A stretch of DNA of 64,000 nt from Ceratodon purpureus (lineage: Eukaryota > Streptophyta > Bryopsida > Pseudoditrichales > Ditrichaceae). The position numbers and the translations under genes are program-made. The DNA is taken from contig CM026423.1 of NCBI GenBank assembly GCA_014871385.1, positions 20,282,628 through 20,346,627 of the forward strand. The letters are read 5' to 3'. Below are positions 48,811 to 60,164 of the stretch, piece by piece. How positions within the stretch are numbered: the stretch's first letter is position 1; every line of letters begins with the position of its first letter. The notes below the pieces were generated by a model. It did no database searches and was not told where the DNA came from. It saw only the letters and a program-made list of their open reading frames with translations.

Positions 48811-49400
48811 AGCCGCCCCTCCCTATCTTCCCCAGTCTCCCTGATCCCCCTCCCCTCCCCCCCTCCTAACCCTCCCCCCAATCCCCTCCAAACCCTAGCA
48901 ATCCTCCCCCTCAATCCTCTCCTCTTCCCTCCCTCCCTTCCCCCCTCCCCCCTCCCCCGCCTCCGCTACCTCTCCTCCCCCAACCTCCCCCCCATCCGCC
49001 TCCCTCCTTCTCCCCCCTCCCCCCTCTCACACATCCCTCAACCCCTCCCCTCCAAAAAAAAACTCCCTCCACTCCGAAAACACCACTCCTCTCCCCGAAT
49101 AAGTGCGCTCGTACCCTCCCCCTCCCCGTCCGCCGTCGCAGCACAGCAGCGAGAGCTCACCCGCACAGATGACCTCGACGCTCGCTCGCTCGCGCATGCA
49201 AGAGAGTCGCAATGGGCGCCTCGCTCGCTCTGCTCTGCTGCCGTGAACAAAGCTGCTGCTCGCCCCTCCCCCTCCCCTTCTCCCTGGTGCCGGCTCCGCC
49301 CTTCCCTTCCCCTCCCCTCCACCTTCCCCCCATTCATCCATCCCCTACATTCATCCATCCTCCTCCCTCCCTCATTCATCCATCTACCCCCTGGTCCGCT
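48811..49400 (-). promoter_or_regulatory. Homopurine-rich 5' leader/promoter of the F-box/kelch gene
   Basis: For about 600 bp the plus strand is dominated by C and T (CCCTCC, CCCCCTC, CCTTCC repeats). The gene strand is therefore GGGAGG-rich. The block directly abuts the coding start. Runs of three or more G on the gene strand are frequent enough for G-quadruplex or triplex (H-DNA) formation. It probably includes the 5' UTR. Confidence 0.55.
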
Positions 49401-51306
49401 AATATCTTTTGGGGAGGGGAAAGTCTTCCTCGTCCGCCAGGCGCCTTTTACTGCGCTGGCTGCTGTTCCTCGTTTCAGTTTCACCCGCTGCCTTTTACAG
49501 TTACTAGTTACTTACTCGCCATGATGTTTCCTTTTCGTCCTTGCCAACTCCCGGCTTTGGTGAAATGATTGGGAGTTTATGCTAAACATGAGTAGTAGCA
49601 GTGGTAGTAGGGCCAGGGGCGGTTATAGGGGGTGTTAAAATGGGTACTGCCCGGTGCCCGTGCCCGCCCTTGTGGGAATAAATTCATATATAAAATATGG
49701 GTCATGGCTTGGTGCAGAGAGAAAGCCGAGTGCTTGAGATGCGGTACTAGCAACCTTTGTTCGTTGGAACTTGCTACATTGTGTCATAGCTGCGTTTTAT
49801 GGGCGCTCTGATCTATGGCTCTTGCTTCATTAATTTCCGGTACGGTGTTTTTTCTGAGATCAGGAGGAGGGGGGAGGGTTTGTTGTTGGGGGTTTAATGA
49901 AAGAGAATCTAACATTTTGTTTTCTAGAGAATGGGGGAAAAAAAAAATGTTTTATGAGGAATTTTGATATTACAGGTTGGATTTTTTGGAATTTACTGGC
50001 AAGGTACTTTCAAGTCTGAGATTTAGGGTACCTGGGATTTTGTTCTAGGTATGGCAGAGTTGTATTATTCCTCCTTGTTTTGGTGATTTTTGGAAAGAAA
50101 TTAGCTGACCATGTATGTGCAGTTACAAGTACTGGTACTATTTGGGAAATGATGATATTTATTGCAGAAAATGAGTATTTATTTTGTGATGTGAAATCCA
50201 AGACCATTGAGTTGTGAATAAGATGATTAGTTTGAGTTTGGAGAGGTTCAACATAAGTTGATTAGCCACTTTGCTCTAAGTGATAATAATGTGTCATTAT
50301 TACGTTCTTGAATTAACTTGTTGGTATTCACTTGTGGTCATTTACTCTGTGATAAACATTTTCCAAACCAGTAGTTTTCATGTAGGCTATTAGCAGCTTG
50401 GAGAGCAATGAAACCTAAAAATTGATTAAAGTAGAAATCAAAGATAAATTACTCAAAAATCATTTATGAAAATTCTGCTCTATTCAAATTTTATTATTTT
50501 AAACATGATAAAAAAAATGAGTTGTGTATTAATTTAGTTTTATTATTAAAAAAAATAAAATTGTCTCTATTTACAATGAATTACAAGCACCATTTAATTT
50601 GGATCTTTGATTTGACATTTTACACTTCAATCTGTTGTTTTGTAACTTTTTGTTTTTTATTTATTTATTGCCTTGTATTATATATGTCTAAAGGTAATGT
50701 TGTGTATTTTGTAGAATCGAAGATTAAAATTTTTGGATTATACTACATGCTACTCAATTTTTTTAGATTTTGGAGAATATTCCAAATTTTTATATTTTGT
50801 TTTTTTAGTCATGGTAATATTAATTTTATTTTCAAATCATGTAATTTTAGGGGATATTTGGAATTTCATAATTGACCATTGTTAACAAATTGTTCTTTCA
50901 ATTTTCACTTTGTTACCCATCTTTACATAAAATGATTTTAGATGTCAAAGACTTAAAAGATTTTAGATATCAAAGACTTAAATGATTTTAGATATCAAAG
51001 ACTTCTTGAATTTGGATTTTATTTTTTTAAATAAAAAAAATAAAAAATAAAATTGTTTGTCTCTCAACAAGCCAATTCTATATAGAACCTTGATTGAGAA
51101 GAACAAAAAAAACTTAAGCAATCCTTTAAAAAATATTGGTCTTCCATTCATTGAAACCTCTATGACTATTTTTTTCATTCAACGCTGATTATATTTGAAA
51201 ATAAATTACAATTCAATTTTATCTTTAAATGTAAGTGAAAGATTTATTTTTAAATGGGTTTAAGAGAATTAGATTGGATCATTTGTGTTTTAGATGACCT
51301 TTGATA
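49401..51306. other. AT-rich spacer with a 25-bp tandem repeat
   Basis: No gene recognised. At 50934-51005 a 25-bp unit (GATTTTAGATATCAAAGACT plus TAAAA/T) occurs three times in tandem. Confidence 0.5.
50934..51005. repeat. 25-bp tandem repeat, three units
   Basis: Units at 50934-50958, 50959-50983 and 50984-51005 (last one partial), differing at one or two positions. Confidence 0.8.
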
Positions 51307-51840
51307 GTAGATTTTTTCCATCCGAAGTTGTTGAAACAAAATGAAAAGAGTAATTGTAAGCAATCATGATCAAAAAACCATGTTGGCGGTTGGTGGTTAT
51401 TAATGATGAAAAGCACAACAACGAATAAAGAAATTCACTAGTCAGTGTTTGTGACCTTTCATGCTTTTGAAGAAGCTTTCCAAGAGGAAAGTTGCTATGA
51501 CTTATCATTATGGCCAGCCGGAATGGACACTGAATGAAGTCTTAGACTTCAAAGAGAAACGTAAAGACAAAGGTGTATGTAGAAGATTTTTTCCATCTTG
51601 AAGTCATTCAAACAAAATGAAAAGAGTAATTACAAGTAACTGTGACCGAAAAACCTTATTTCCGGTTGATGGTTGTTTGTGTGTGATAACAATAAATAAA
51701 GAAATTTACAATGTCCATGTTTGTGACCTTTCATGCCTTCCAAGTGGGAAAGTTGCTTTGACTTGTCATTATAGCCAACTGGAATGGACGTTGAATGAAG
51801 TTTTTAGACCGCAAAGATAAACATGAAGACAAAGGTGTAC
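51307..51840 (+). repeat. Diverged tandem duplication of a ~270-bp segment
   Basis: Copy 1 (51307-51578) and copy 2 (51579-51840) share in order GATTTTTTCCATC, AACAAAATGAAAAGAGTAAT, TTTGTGACCTTTCATGC, GGAAAGTTGCT, a TCATTATNGCCA block, GGAATGGAC, TGAATGAAG and GACAAAGGTGTA. Copy 2 keeps a 67-codon frame (51617-51820) while copy 1 is interrupted. No domain recognised. Divergence of roughly a quarter of positions suggests an old duplication. Confidence 0.75.
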
Positions 51841-52692
51841 AAAGTAGATGGTGATGGATATGTCTTCATTAAAAAGACTTTAAATAATGCAGACTTTGAT
51901 ATTGTTGTTTGAAATTGACTACCCTAGACAAATATGTCTCCAAGTATACAATAATGTCACTTTAATATAGTACAAAATGGATGGCCAACAACAATTACAA
52001 CGTGGTATATACACTTTTATCATTTTCACGTGAATGTAAAATAAATGACGAGAAAAATACATATATTAAGCTATATATCGATAACAATTTTGAAATAAAC
52101 TAAATTTGGTTGGCTACAAAATCAACGTGTTGTGATAAAACTTTCACATTGTCATTAAAAATAAAGATGGAAAGAATGTGTTCAATATTTACTTACATCT
52201 TTACATTAAATGAATGACTTGCACATTGTTTATCTTTAATTTATATCACTTTAAAAAATATATAAAATTCCATAATATCATGTATCTTTCTAAAATCTAT
52301 ACTACAACACTGTTATCAGCATCGATGAATATAACCTCCAAAGGGTGTGAACATTTTTATTGATTAAATCACATCGTTGCTTTTAAACTACCACATATAT
52401 AAATAGAAGTGAAACATGAAAACCACAACTATTTGATCTTGTCGTAGACTTATTGTAGATGATATACTTCATACCAATACATTCAGACCCTCATAGATTG
52501 GGAGTTTGGAATGTTTCAAAGTAAAACAAATTTTTTAAAACTATACTGAAATAACTTTATAGTTGAATTTCAATTTCCTATTTATCTCACATTGTTTTAA
52601 AAAATTATTTAAAAAAATTATAAAAACCATTTCAAGTAGACAAATGTAAAAGAAACCATTTAAAAAAGTGATGAATAAAAAATAACTTTAAA

Positions 52693-52733
52693 TATTTGGA
52701 AATGTTTGGAAATGTTTGGAAGTATTTGAAAAT
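52693..52733. repeat. ~10-bp tandem repeat (TTTGGAAATG), four units
   Basis: Four imperfect head-to-tail units in AT-rich DNA. Confidence 0.7.
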
Positions 52734-53795
52734 GTTTTTCCAACATATTTTATTGCATAAATATCTTACTTGTTTTCACACTGCAAATATTTATAATAAG
52801 GTAATTTTTTAATAAAAATCCTATCAACTTCATTGGTAGAATATTCTCTACAACTTGTTTGAAATTATTGAGTTGTTGAAAAATAAAATCTTAAATGATA
52901 AGGAATGGTGAATGAATTTAAAAAAAATAATGAATACGCACAAAAAAAAGGAATAAAAAAATCATAGAAATAAACAAAAGATGGAGGAATAATATATAGT
53001 TTAATAGAACCAAAGAATTCAATGTCAAATGAAACTAATAACATTAAATCAAAGCCTTCAAAAGACTCAAGTTACAAAAGTCTCAAATAAGTTTCAAAAA
53101 TCAAATATTAGCATGAGGAACAATTTCAAGTTTTCTAGAGGTTTAATCTTCTAAATACATGCATGAAATAAACATTTAGTAAGAAGTGTTTTCGCATAAG
53201 TCCTATATAGAGTCAGCCTAAACTAATCATTATTTATGAATGCATTATAGAAATATCAATCAATTTATTTCCAATTTTTTTAGAAAACAAAAAATTCGTA
53301 AGGTAATTTTCTTTAAAATTGTCATAGAAATAAATTTGACTTTAAATTTCATTTCAAATAAAAATATCCAATAATTTTAAAGAAGTTATCATGGTTTTCT
53401 TAAAATTTATTAATATAAAACACATGAGATAAAAGTAATATGTTTTAACTCTATTAACATCAATTTCCAACATACTATGTATATCTTTTTGTTCAAATAA
53501 CAAAAGATAGATATTTTATTTATTCACATTTGTATATACATTAAAAATATTTGCCAAAAATTTAAAAAGTCAAATTTGTACAGTTACGGAATCAATTAAG
53601 TATAAGTAGACCAATGTTATTGACACTATCTTGTACTACTCTCAAATGAAAAGATTGATAGGAGGATAAATTGATCCAAGTTTTGTTTTTTTTACTAAGA
53701 ACCAACAAGAAAATAAGTTTTAACAGAATCACAAGTGTCAAAATACAACGGTAGACCACCAATATGCTTTTCGGATGAACACTACGGAGTTATGC

Positions 53796-53825
53796 CGGGA
53801 GCGTCCCTCCTCGTTCGGGCTCCCG
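53796..53825. other. GC-rich islet with hairpin
   Basis: CGGGAGC at 53796-53802 pairs with GCTCCCG at 53819-53825 around a 16-nt loop. The surrounding ~110 bp (53790-53900) is GC-rich inside a very AT-rich spacer. It looks like a short foreign or transposon-derived insertion, not identified. Confidence 0.4.
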
Positions 53826-54746
53826 ACCAAAGAGAGGCCTTTGGAACGGGTTGGGCTACGCCCTTGCACTTCACGAGAGGGGCTCTCCCTTTACCACACC
53901 TCAATAACTTACCTTTTCTCATAGTTTCTTATATTATTCTTAAATTAAAATACTAGTGGCAATTCCAATAGAATATTGAGTAGCGGACCACAGCCTCATG
54001 CAAGAATGAAATGGAGAGGGGAAAGAGTTCAGATGAAAGTGATGAAAGCCAATCGCCATTTAATAGTTGGCAGTTATCACACAAACATGACCTCTCTTCC
54101 TCCCATTCCCACTCTCTCCCATCAAACTCCATTTCATGTGAACCTCCGCTCCATGTCTCTTGAAACCAAAAACCGGAAAAACAACCAAATAAAAATGAAA
54201 ATGAAAATGAAATGCAATTTATCTTAGCACAATTTCATGCTCGGAATAAATAGCACCATGATTACACCACCTTCGCAATCATGGTAAAATCGTCGTCTAA
54301 TTTCAGGCATTGTTAAACATCGTTCAGGAAGCTGATCATGATCATGATCAAGCTGATTTTTGAGGATTAGGAGTGGGTTAATTAATTGGGTCATCATCTG
54401 GTTCATCAGCCGGAATGGACTAGTTCGAGAGGAAGAAGAATTGCATGTGCAGTAATTGATGGCTGTGAATTGAAGCGAGAAAGAGTCCGAATGATGGAAT
54501 GGTAGATTGCGATCGAGGACATTTGCTGCAGAAATAATATGATTCGAAGTCGTGTGCATAAGATTCGTGTAGTCAAGCTGAATATCAATGGCAGGGAGTT
54601 TGATGGAAACGAAAATGAAAATTGTCGAAGATGATGATCAAGACATGAAGTCGTAGTCTGGATTAAGAGATTGAAGTACGACAAGCAGCATTGAGGCTGC
54701 GACGCTGGAAGTAATTAATTACCGTAGCTGAGCAGTGAGCTTGATA

Positions 54747-57192
54747 ATGGCACCGGACCTCGTCGTCTGCCCTAACACGACTCCGCGAGAGATCAGCGAG
54801 GACCGATCAGAGAGCGTCTACACGGATCAGGTGGACTACACCACGAGGATGCAGAGTCCAAACGCGGCCAATTCATGCACGACGTCGTCACGATCCTCCT
54901 CCGCCGGAGCTGCCGCAGACCCGCCACCGGGGTCGATGTTCTTCAGGCTAGTAAAGCCATGGAGCTCGCACAACAACTCCCCGCGCGTCACCACTCCGCC
55001 CGGGGAGAACTACTCCACCGTCTTCCTCCCGGCCCCGACGTCCAAGGCCAAGGCTCCTATTATAACCCTCAAGATCCGGGAGGCGCTGCGGAATCTCTCC
55101 TGTCGGGACCAGGAGTCAATGGAGGAGGAGATCTCCCAACTGAAGCGCGCGCTCCTGGAGAAAGAAATGGAGCTCCGGCGCAGAAAAGTGCAAGCGGCAA
55201 ATATCGAAGCAGAAAACAGGTATCCCATCATGAAAATAATCCTTCTCTCTCAGGTTAGGGTTGAAAGCCCATTGTTTTTTGTATAAAATTCCACCGGCCC
55301 TAATAAAGACAGGGCTCCGAAGAGCCATGTAGCTGCGGAGGAATTGATGGGAGACCCGGCGTGCAATGCACTGTAAACAGCTTTAACTAAAAACAAATCA
55401 GGAACTGTTTAATGCACTGTTAACGACTTTAACTGTGCATTTGCATTCTGATGAATCAATTGAATATTTGCCGAGGGTTATCATTGCGGCCACTTCTTAA
55501 CTCCGGAGATCAGTGTAATTAGGTGACCTAGAGCTTGCCTAGAGCTTGCCTAGACAGCCCCTTTGGGCTATTTAGATTGCCCCATACATGAGAGGCGGCT
55601 CTGCTGTACTTGTTGCTATATTTTGTATTACTTTGGAGATTGAATATGGTGCAGCTCAGGGGCCACTGATCTGCGCGTGCTGCTTTAGTAATTTGAGTAG
55701 GAATATAGATTTTATGGCCATTTGAAAAATGGGCTTGGGAAATGCTGCATGAATAATATGTGTAAGTTAGTACTGTTGGGTTTGATGAAGAAGTCATCCC
55801 ATGAGGGAGTAAGTTTAAGTGGTTTTTTGGAGAGTTTTTTGGAGGAGTAACGTGTGGGATTAATTCCTGTTGGACATCTGCATAGGAAATTGGCGAAAGA
55901 TATTGAGACTTTGGAAATGAATTCAAATGTGGGGGGGCCTCGGACGGGGAGCCCACGCAGACTGCGCTCGAAAATTGCAGGTGAAAGTAACTTAACTGAG
56001 CAGGATACTTGTGCTGTTTTTCATGTTGAGAGGTCTGCTTCATCCGAGGATGACGAGTTATTTACGACACCACCATGCACCTGATGATATGATGATTGAT
56101 GGAGTGTCTGTATTTCACTTGTTTAATTCTATATATTTACCTCTCCCACACGACAGGAGGTTTTTAATTAGTGCAGATTGGAACACTATATCGGTGATTA
56201 GCGGTATTTATGGGACCGTTATACTGGGCAAGTAAGTTTCCTTATTTTACATCGATCTGTTTTTGCAGGTTTGAAGGTAATGTTGGAGGAAGCACATAAT
56301 ACCTGCGAGTTGCAAGCCATTGAACTGTACGAGCTACGAAGAGATATTCGCCTTACTCACGCTCGTGTAACCTCATACCTTAATCCCTCTTAAAACCATA
56401 ATGAGATTTTCATGGTAATCTGAAGTTGGACGAATTAGAACAAGATTTTGTCCTCCGAGATGCTTAGTACAAGCAATAGCTGTGTATGTATATACAAGTT
56501 CAGCAATCTAGACTGAAATCTGTGTATGAATTAGTTAAGCTCTACATAGCTATCTCTCTCTTGGCATGGGTTCTATCCGGTACTAAGGACTGATCAAGAG
56601 AGTCAAGTCCCACCGGCATTGCAAGCAACCGACCAAAGTGAGCCAAGTTTTTAAAACTTTTCTAATTTTACTGACAAACAGGAACTCGAGGTGGAAAGGA
56701 ACGTGTATGCAACCGAAGTGCGTCGGCTGCAGCAGCTGGTGAAAAAATTGAAGTTGGCAAATGGCAGAATTGGGCATGAGAATCGTGTGGTGGGGCGCCT
56801 CAAGGCAAAGAATCATCATCTTGAGGTCATGAACTTGCGTCTTTCGAGTTGCCTCTCGGCCAGCTTAAGCCAGGTAATAAACAAAAATGGAACACACACA
56901 CACATAGCAATAAACTTAGCAATAAACCATATCACCCATTATACGTTTTAAGAATGCATCTCATCATTCTTTTTAAGCTGACTCGACCGGAGGTTGGCAG
57001 ATCCCAAGGAATCCCCGGACTCCGGTGACTCCGAGAACTCCCAGGACTCCGAGGACCCCCTGCAGGACTCCAAGGACTCCGGCTCTGCAACACGATGCAG
57101 CATTATTCCAGCACACTTTTGACGGATTTGACACACTACTAGCGAAGTGGTCGTTTCTCACTCCGGACTGTAAGGGCTGGGTCGCGGCTTAG
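54747..57192 (+). CDS. Coiled-coil protein with Arg-Thr-Pro repeat tail, family not recognised
   Basis: Five exons join in phase to 349 residues: 54747-55219, 55886-55980, 56269-56366, 56682-56873, 57001-57192. The N-terminal ~110 residues are Ser/Thr/Pro-rich and probably disordered. A strongly helical, heptad-like coiled coil follows (EEEISQLKRALLEKEMELRR, then IEAENRKLAKDIETLEM). After a basic SPRRLRSKIA segment a second coil spans exons 3 and 4 (ELQAIELYELRRDI; VRRLQQLVKKLKLANGRIG). The last exon encodes a tandem PRTP array (RTPVTPRTPRTPRTPCRTP), many of them Ser/Thr-Pro kinase-type sites, then AKWSFLTPD. ELQAIELYELR vaguely recalls the coiled coil of plant shugoshins (IELSGIELQKLR), but the C-terminal shugoshin motif is absent. 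Microtubule- or chromosome-associated is only a guess. The consistent splice phases support a real gene. Confidence 0.65.
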
Positions 57193-57269
57193 GCGCTCCT
57201 CCGGCGGTTTCTGTCTTTCCCTGCGTGGTCGCCGGTGTGGGCGGTGTGGGCCACTCCTTGGAAGGCTGA

Positions 57270-57626
57270 ACATCGAATCAGGATGCGCGATGGTACTGGA
57301 TTTATCCTGGGTGGAACCACCTCGGACAGGGTAATAAGCAAGCGCGAGCCACGTATGAATTACGACCCTCCCTCGACATAGCTACGAGATTACTGGTCCA
57401 AGACGCCGGGAATTTTAGGTCCCACGATTTCGAGGTCGTCCTCGTTGGGGTGACTCGGGTGCCGGTTGATGCCCGGTGCTTCATGTGGGAGAATGACCTC
57501 AATGTGTACAGTACGCTTTTTTTCCTGATGATATTACTGTTGATCCACATTACGGTAGTTGTACCGCGTCGTCACTTAGATTCAAATAGACGTCTGAGGG
57601 ATGCAATTTTTTTCCTAATACTTTGA
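57270..57626 (+). other. Open frame of 118 codons without a start, possible exon with a membrane segment
   Basis: From just after a TGA at 57267 to TGA 57624 one frame stays open: RWYWIYPGWNHLGQG, RPSLDIATRLLVQDAG, FEVVLVGVTRVPVDAR, then a hydrophobic segment LFFLMILLLIHITVVVP followed by basic residues. GC-rich composition is unlike the AT-rich spacers. There is no ATG near its beginning. It may be an exon of an unknown gene, a last part of the coiled-coil locus through alternative splicing, or transposon sequence. Not recognised. Confidence 0.3.
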
Positions 57627-58232
57627 ACGACCACATCCAGTCCAGTACATGACAAGCACGCCATTTCACAGAAAAAGCAGTGGAATTCATGGGCCTGTAG
57701 TAATACGAAGATAGAAACGAAATTCAATTATCCATTATAGAAGTATGTAACGAGTGCACCACATAGCGGATACGCTCAGTCCGGTGCAATCACGCACATG
57801 ATACCCGAGTGAGTTCAAAGAAAATGTTAAGCTCACACCTAATTTCCGATCACACCTACTTTACGATCACACTAACTCTCCGGCAGTCGTCAAGTTCATT
57901 TTAAAGCTCTATATCAGCCCGTCCGGATGTGCATCAAAATGATTTATGTACAGACCAAAACCCCCCAGTACTCATACTATTACTGAAGCCCTCCAATTCT
58001 GAACACATCAGTCGCTATCGGTGTCCCCGATATTGATGCTCCCCATATTCCTTCCAACATTCGCATCGTAATCTCCCGATCCCGAACCAGAAGCCGCAAC
58101 CTCTGCGTCAAATTCACACACGTAGTACAGAGATATTCTATAAGTGTAACTGCTGTTACAGGAGACATGGCTACGACTATCAGCACTCACAAAAAGTGAT
58201 ACGTTATATATATTCATGAGTACGTAAGCAAC
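57627..58232. other. Candidate 3' terminal region of the CACTA element
   Basis: Around 57830-57885 three related units occur: CTCACACCTAATTTCCGAT, CACACCTACTTTACGAT and CACACTAACTCTCC. Such short subterminal repeats with a CACTA core are expected at CACTA-element ends. The exact terminus and a 3-bp target duplication were not established. Confidence 0.35.
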
Positions 58233-60164
58233 TCAGCAGTAGAGATTATCCTTATGTAAGTGAAAGGTGATAGATCGCTCACCGCGAGGGAGTAATAGTG
58301 GACGTCGCTGGAACCTCAGCGGTGAGAACTTCACAGAAACGTTGGAATCCGCCACATACTTGTCCACTACGATGTTGCAATCCGGCACCTGCGACGCCTC
58401 ATTCCCCTCAGGTGGAAAAGCCATGTCAATTGTTTTCCATCTCATCTTCGTAAGCCACCCTTCCTGTGCCTCCTCCTCCGCCTTCCGCTTCTTCGACTCT
58501 CTCTTGAACTCCGTCTCCTTCTCTTGGAGGAAGGTCAACTGTGCTTCGGGTTCGATTGTGTAGAATCCAGCCTCCACGGCCCAGTGATCCACTGCAAAAT
58601 TCAGAGGTACAGTAAGCCCACGTCGTCGCATGAGATTAAAAAAAAAATCAAGACGGGTTGTGGTTCTGAAGTCGAATAGGTTCAGTAAGGTTTAGGTGTC
58701 TCACTTCTCGACTACAATTTCAGGATGAGACAATGACAGGGGAACTCTTGAAAACTCACATTCGGCGTGAACACGGTCGGAGATGTCTACTCCGAGGACA
58801 TCCTCATCGCTAACAATGTCCTCGAGGTCGCGCTCCACGCCGGCGGATGGGTGGATACTCGTTTCAGTCCTATGCCTGTCGGACGGCTCGTAATCAGAGT
58901 CCGATGTGGATCGTCCAACCTGGCGACCACCGACAGGAGAAACTGCTGACGGCCACCCATTAGCAAGTTAAAAAGTGCTTCTATTCGACTAAACACTTAA
59001 GTGTTATATCTTCAAATCTACTAACAAGCTAAACCGAGGCTATTTCTGGAGTACATAATAGTACCTGGTCCTGGTGACACGGGGCAGCTGTCCCACTCGT
59101 TGCCTCCTTCTACGATTGGTGATCCTTGTGTTGCAATAGGTGGTACTTCCGCGGATTGGACCTCTTCAACCGAGAGTGGAGCTGTACCTGCACGAATTGG
59201 ACCACACGCCTCGATACATTCTAATGATTGGCAGACGTAGTGGATTCCACCAAGCACAATGTCCTCCAATTGTAGGATTATTTAACTAACACTGGATTGA
59301 ACATCAGCGTACATAATGGATGACAGGAGACTCACCGTGGTTATTAACTATCTTCTCCGACGAGTCACTCCCAGAGCTTGCAGTATCACTGTCTGCATGC
59401 GACGACACTATGTACAAACAGCCAGCATCTATTTCAGTACAGAACAATGTAATTTCATGTCAGAGTAGCGGAGTAGAATTCATATTCAAGGTACTTGAAG
59501 GGAAACGGTAGGGGGGCTGACCTCCGATATGAACCACTCGCCCGTACAGTGGTGGGGAGACGACGGTGTCCGGCCTCGTTGGCAAGGCATCCTTCAAGTC
59601 GTAGCCGTTGATGAGCCTCATGTTCATCTGCCGAGGATGCCTATTAACCTCCCAGTCATCCGGAGCCCCCTCCAAGTCATTCGCGTTCAGCTCCGACGCC
59701 TCAATCCGTGGCCACCAACCGGACTCCCGTCTTGTTTTGCTTCTCAGCTCTTCTAAGGATATGAACGGACGCCCCCCCCGCTGACACTGCTTGGCGGCAA
59801 AGGAGGCCCAATCCACTGCGTGCCCGAGCTTCTCTGCAATCAGTCCCCGTGCAAAGGCGAGTCCAATGCAGCGCTGCTTCCCCATTGGGCGCTGGTGGGT
59901 AACCTCGTACAGACTCTCAATCCTCTGTATCATTCTCGGACTCTCGCTCGAACCTGGCCGCGCGTACCAGAATTTGCCGTGTTGCTTTGGTCCCCATCGC
60001 TTCGCACACTTCTCCTCGTTCACGACTATGTCTGGAAGTGCGTCCCGGTCGCGTCTCGGGGCTCCCGGCAAGTATCCGTAGTTATTCAGTTTCTTGTCCA
60101 CGAAAAACCATCGTGGCGATCCCCGATGAGGGTTCCGTGGAATGTCATGGCTGTCGATGGCCAT
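58233..60164 (-). CDS. Second ORF of the CACTA element (unknown protein, multi-exon)
   Basis: Exon 60164-59522 (MAIDSHDIPRNPHRG... to VVHIG) ends at a GT donor in phase 1. It joins in phase to 59428-59336, which reads GCLYIVSSHADSDTASSGSD and ends at a GTGAGT donor. Further minus-strand open frames at 59269-59021 and 58631-58233 look coding; the latter has a charged helical stretch KRESKKRKAEEEAQEGW. Later splice joins are uncertain. Exon 1 is Trp/Arg-rich (PRWFFVDKKLNNYGYLPG, KRWGPKQHGKFWYARPG). No known domain recognised. Position downstream of and in the same orientation as the TNP2-type transposase matches the second, DNA-binding (TnpA-like) gene of CACTA elements, which is fast-evolving; that function is inference. 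Confidence 0.5.

Larger units (their letters stand above)
51841..54746. other. AT-rich spacer and upstream region of the coiled-coil gene
   Basis: No gene recognised. Contains a TTTGGAAATG tandem repeat (52693-52733), a small GC-rich islet at 53790-53900 and an alternating GATCAT repeat (54333-54350). The last ~500 bp has higher GC and probably holds the promoter and 5' UTR of the gene starting at 54747. Confidence 0.45.

Noticed and set aside
48786-48914. N-terminal 43-residue extension of the F-box/kelch protein from the ATG at 48914
   Set aside because: In frame and open, but Gly/Arg-rich low-complexity from the homopurine leader; the ATG at 48785 begins typical protein sequence. Not strictly excluded.
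49038-49484. Gly/Arg-rich minus ORFs upstream of the F-box/kelch start
   Set aside because: Composition-driven frames in the homopurine leader.
48691-49524. 277-codon Pro/Ser/Leu-rich ORF on the plus strand
   Set aside because: Low-complexity translation of the C/T-rich block upstream of the F-box/kelch gene; no domain or splice context.
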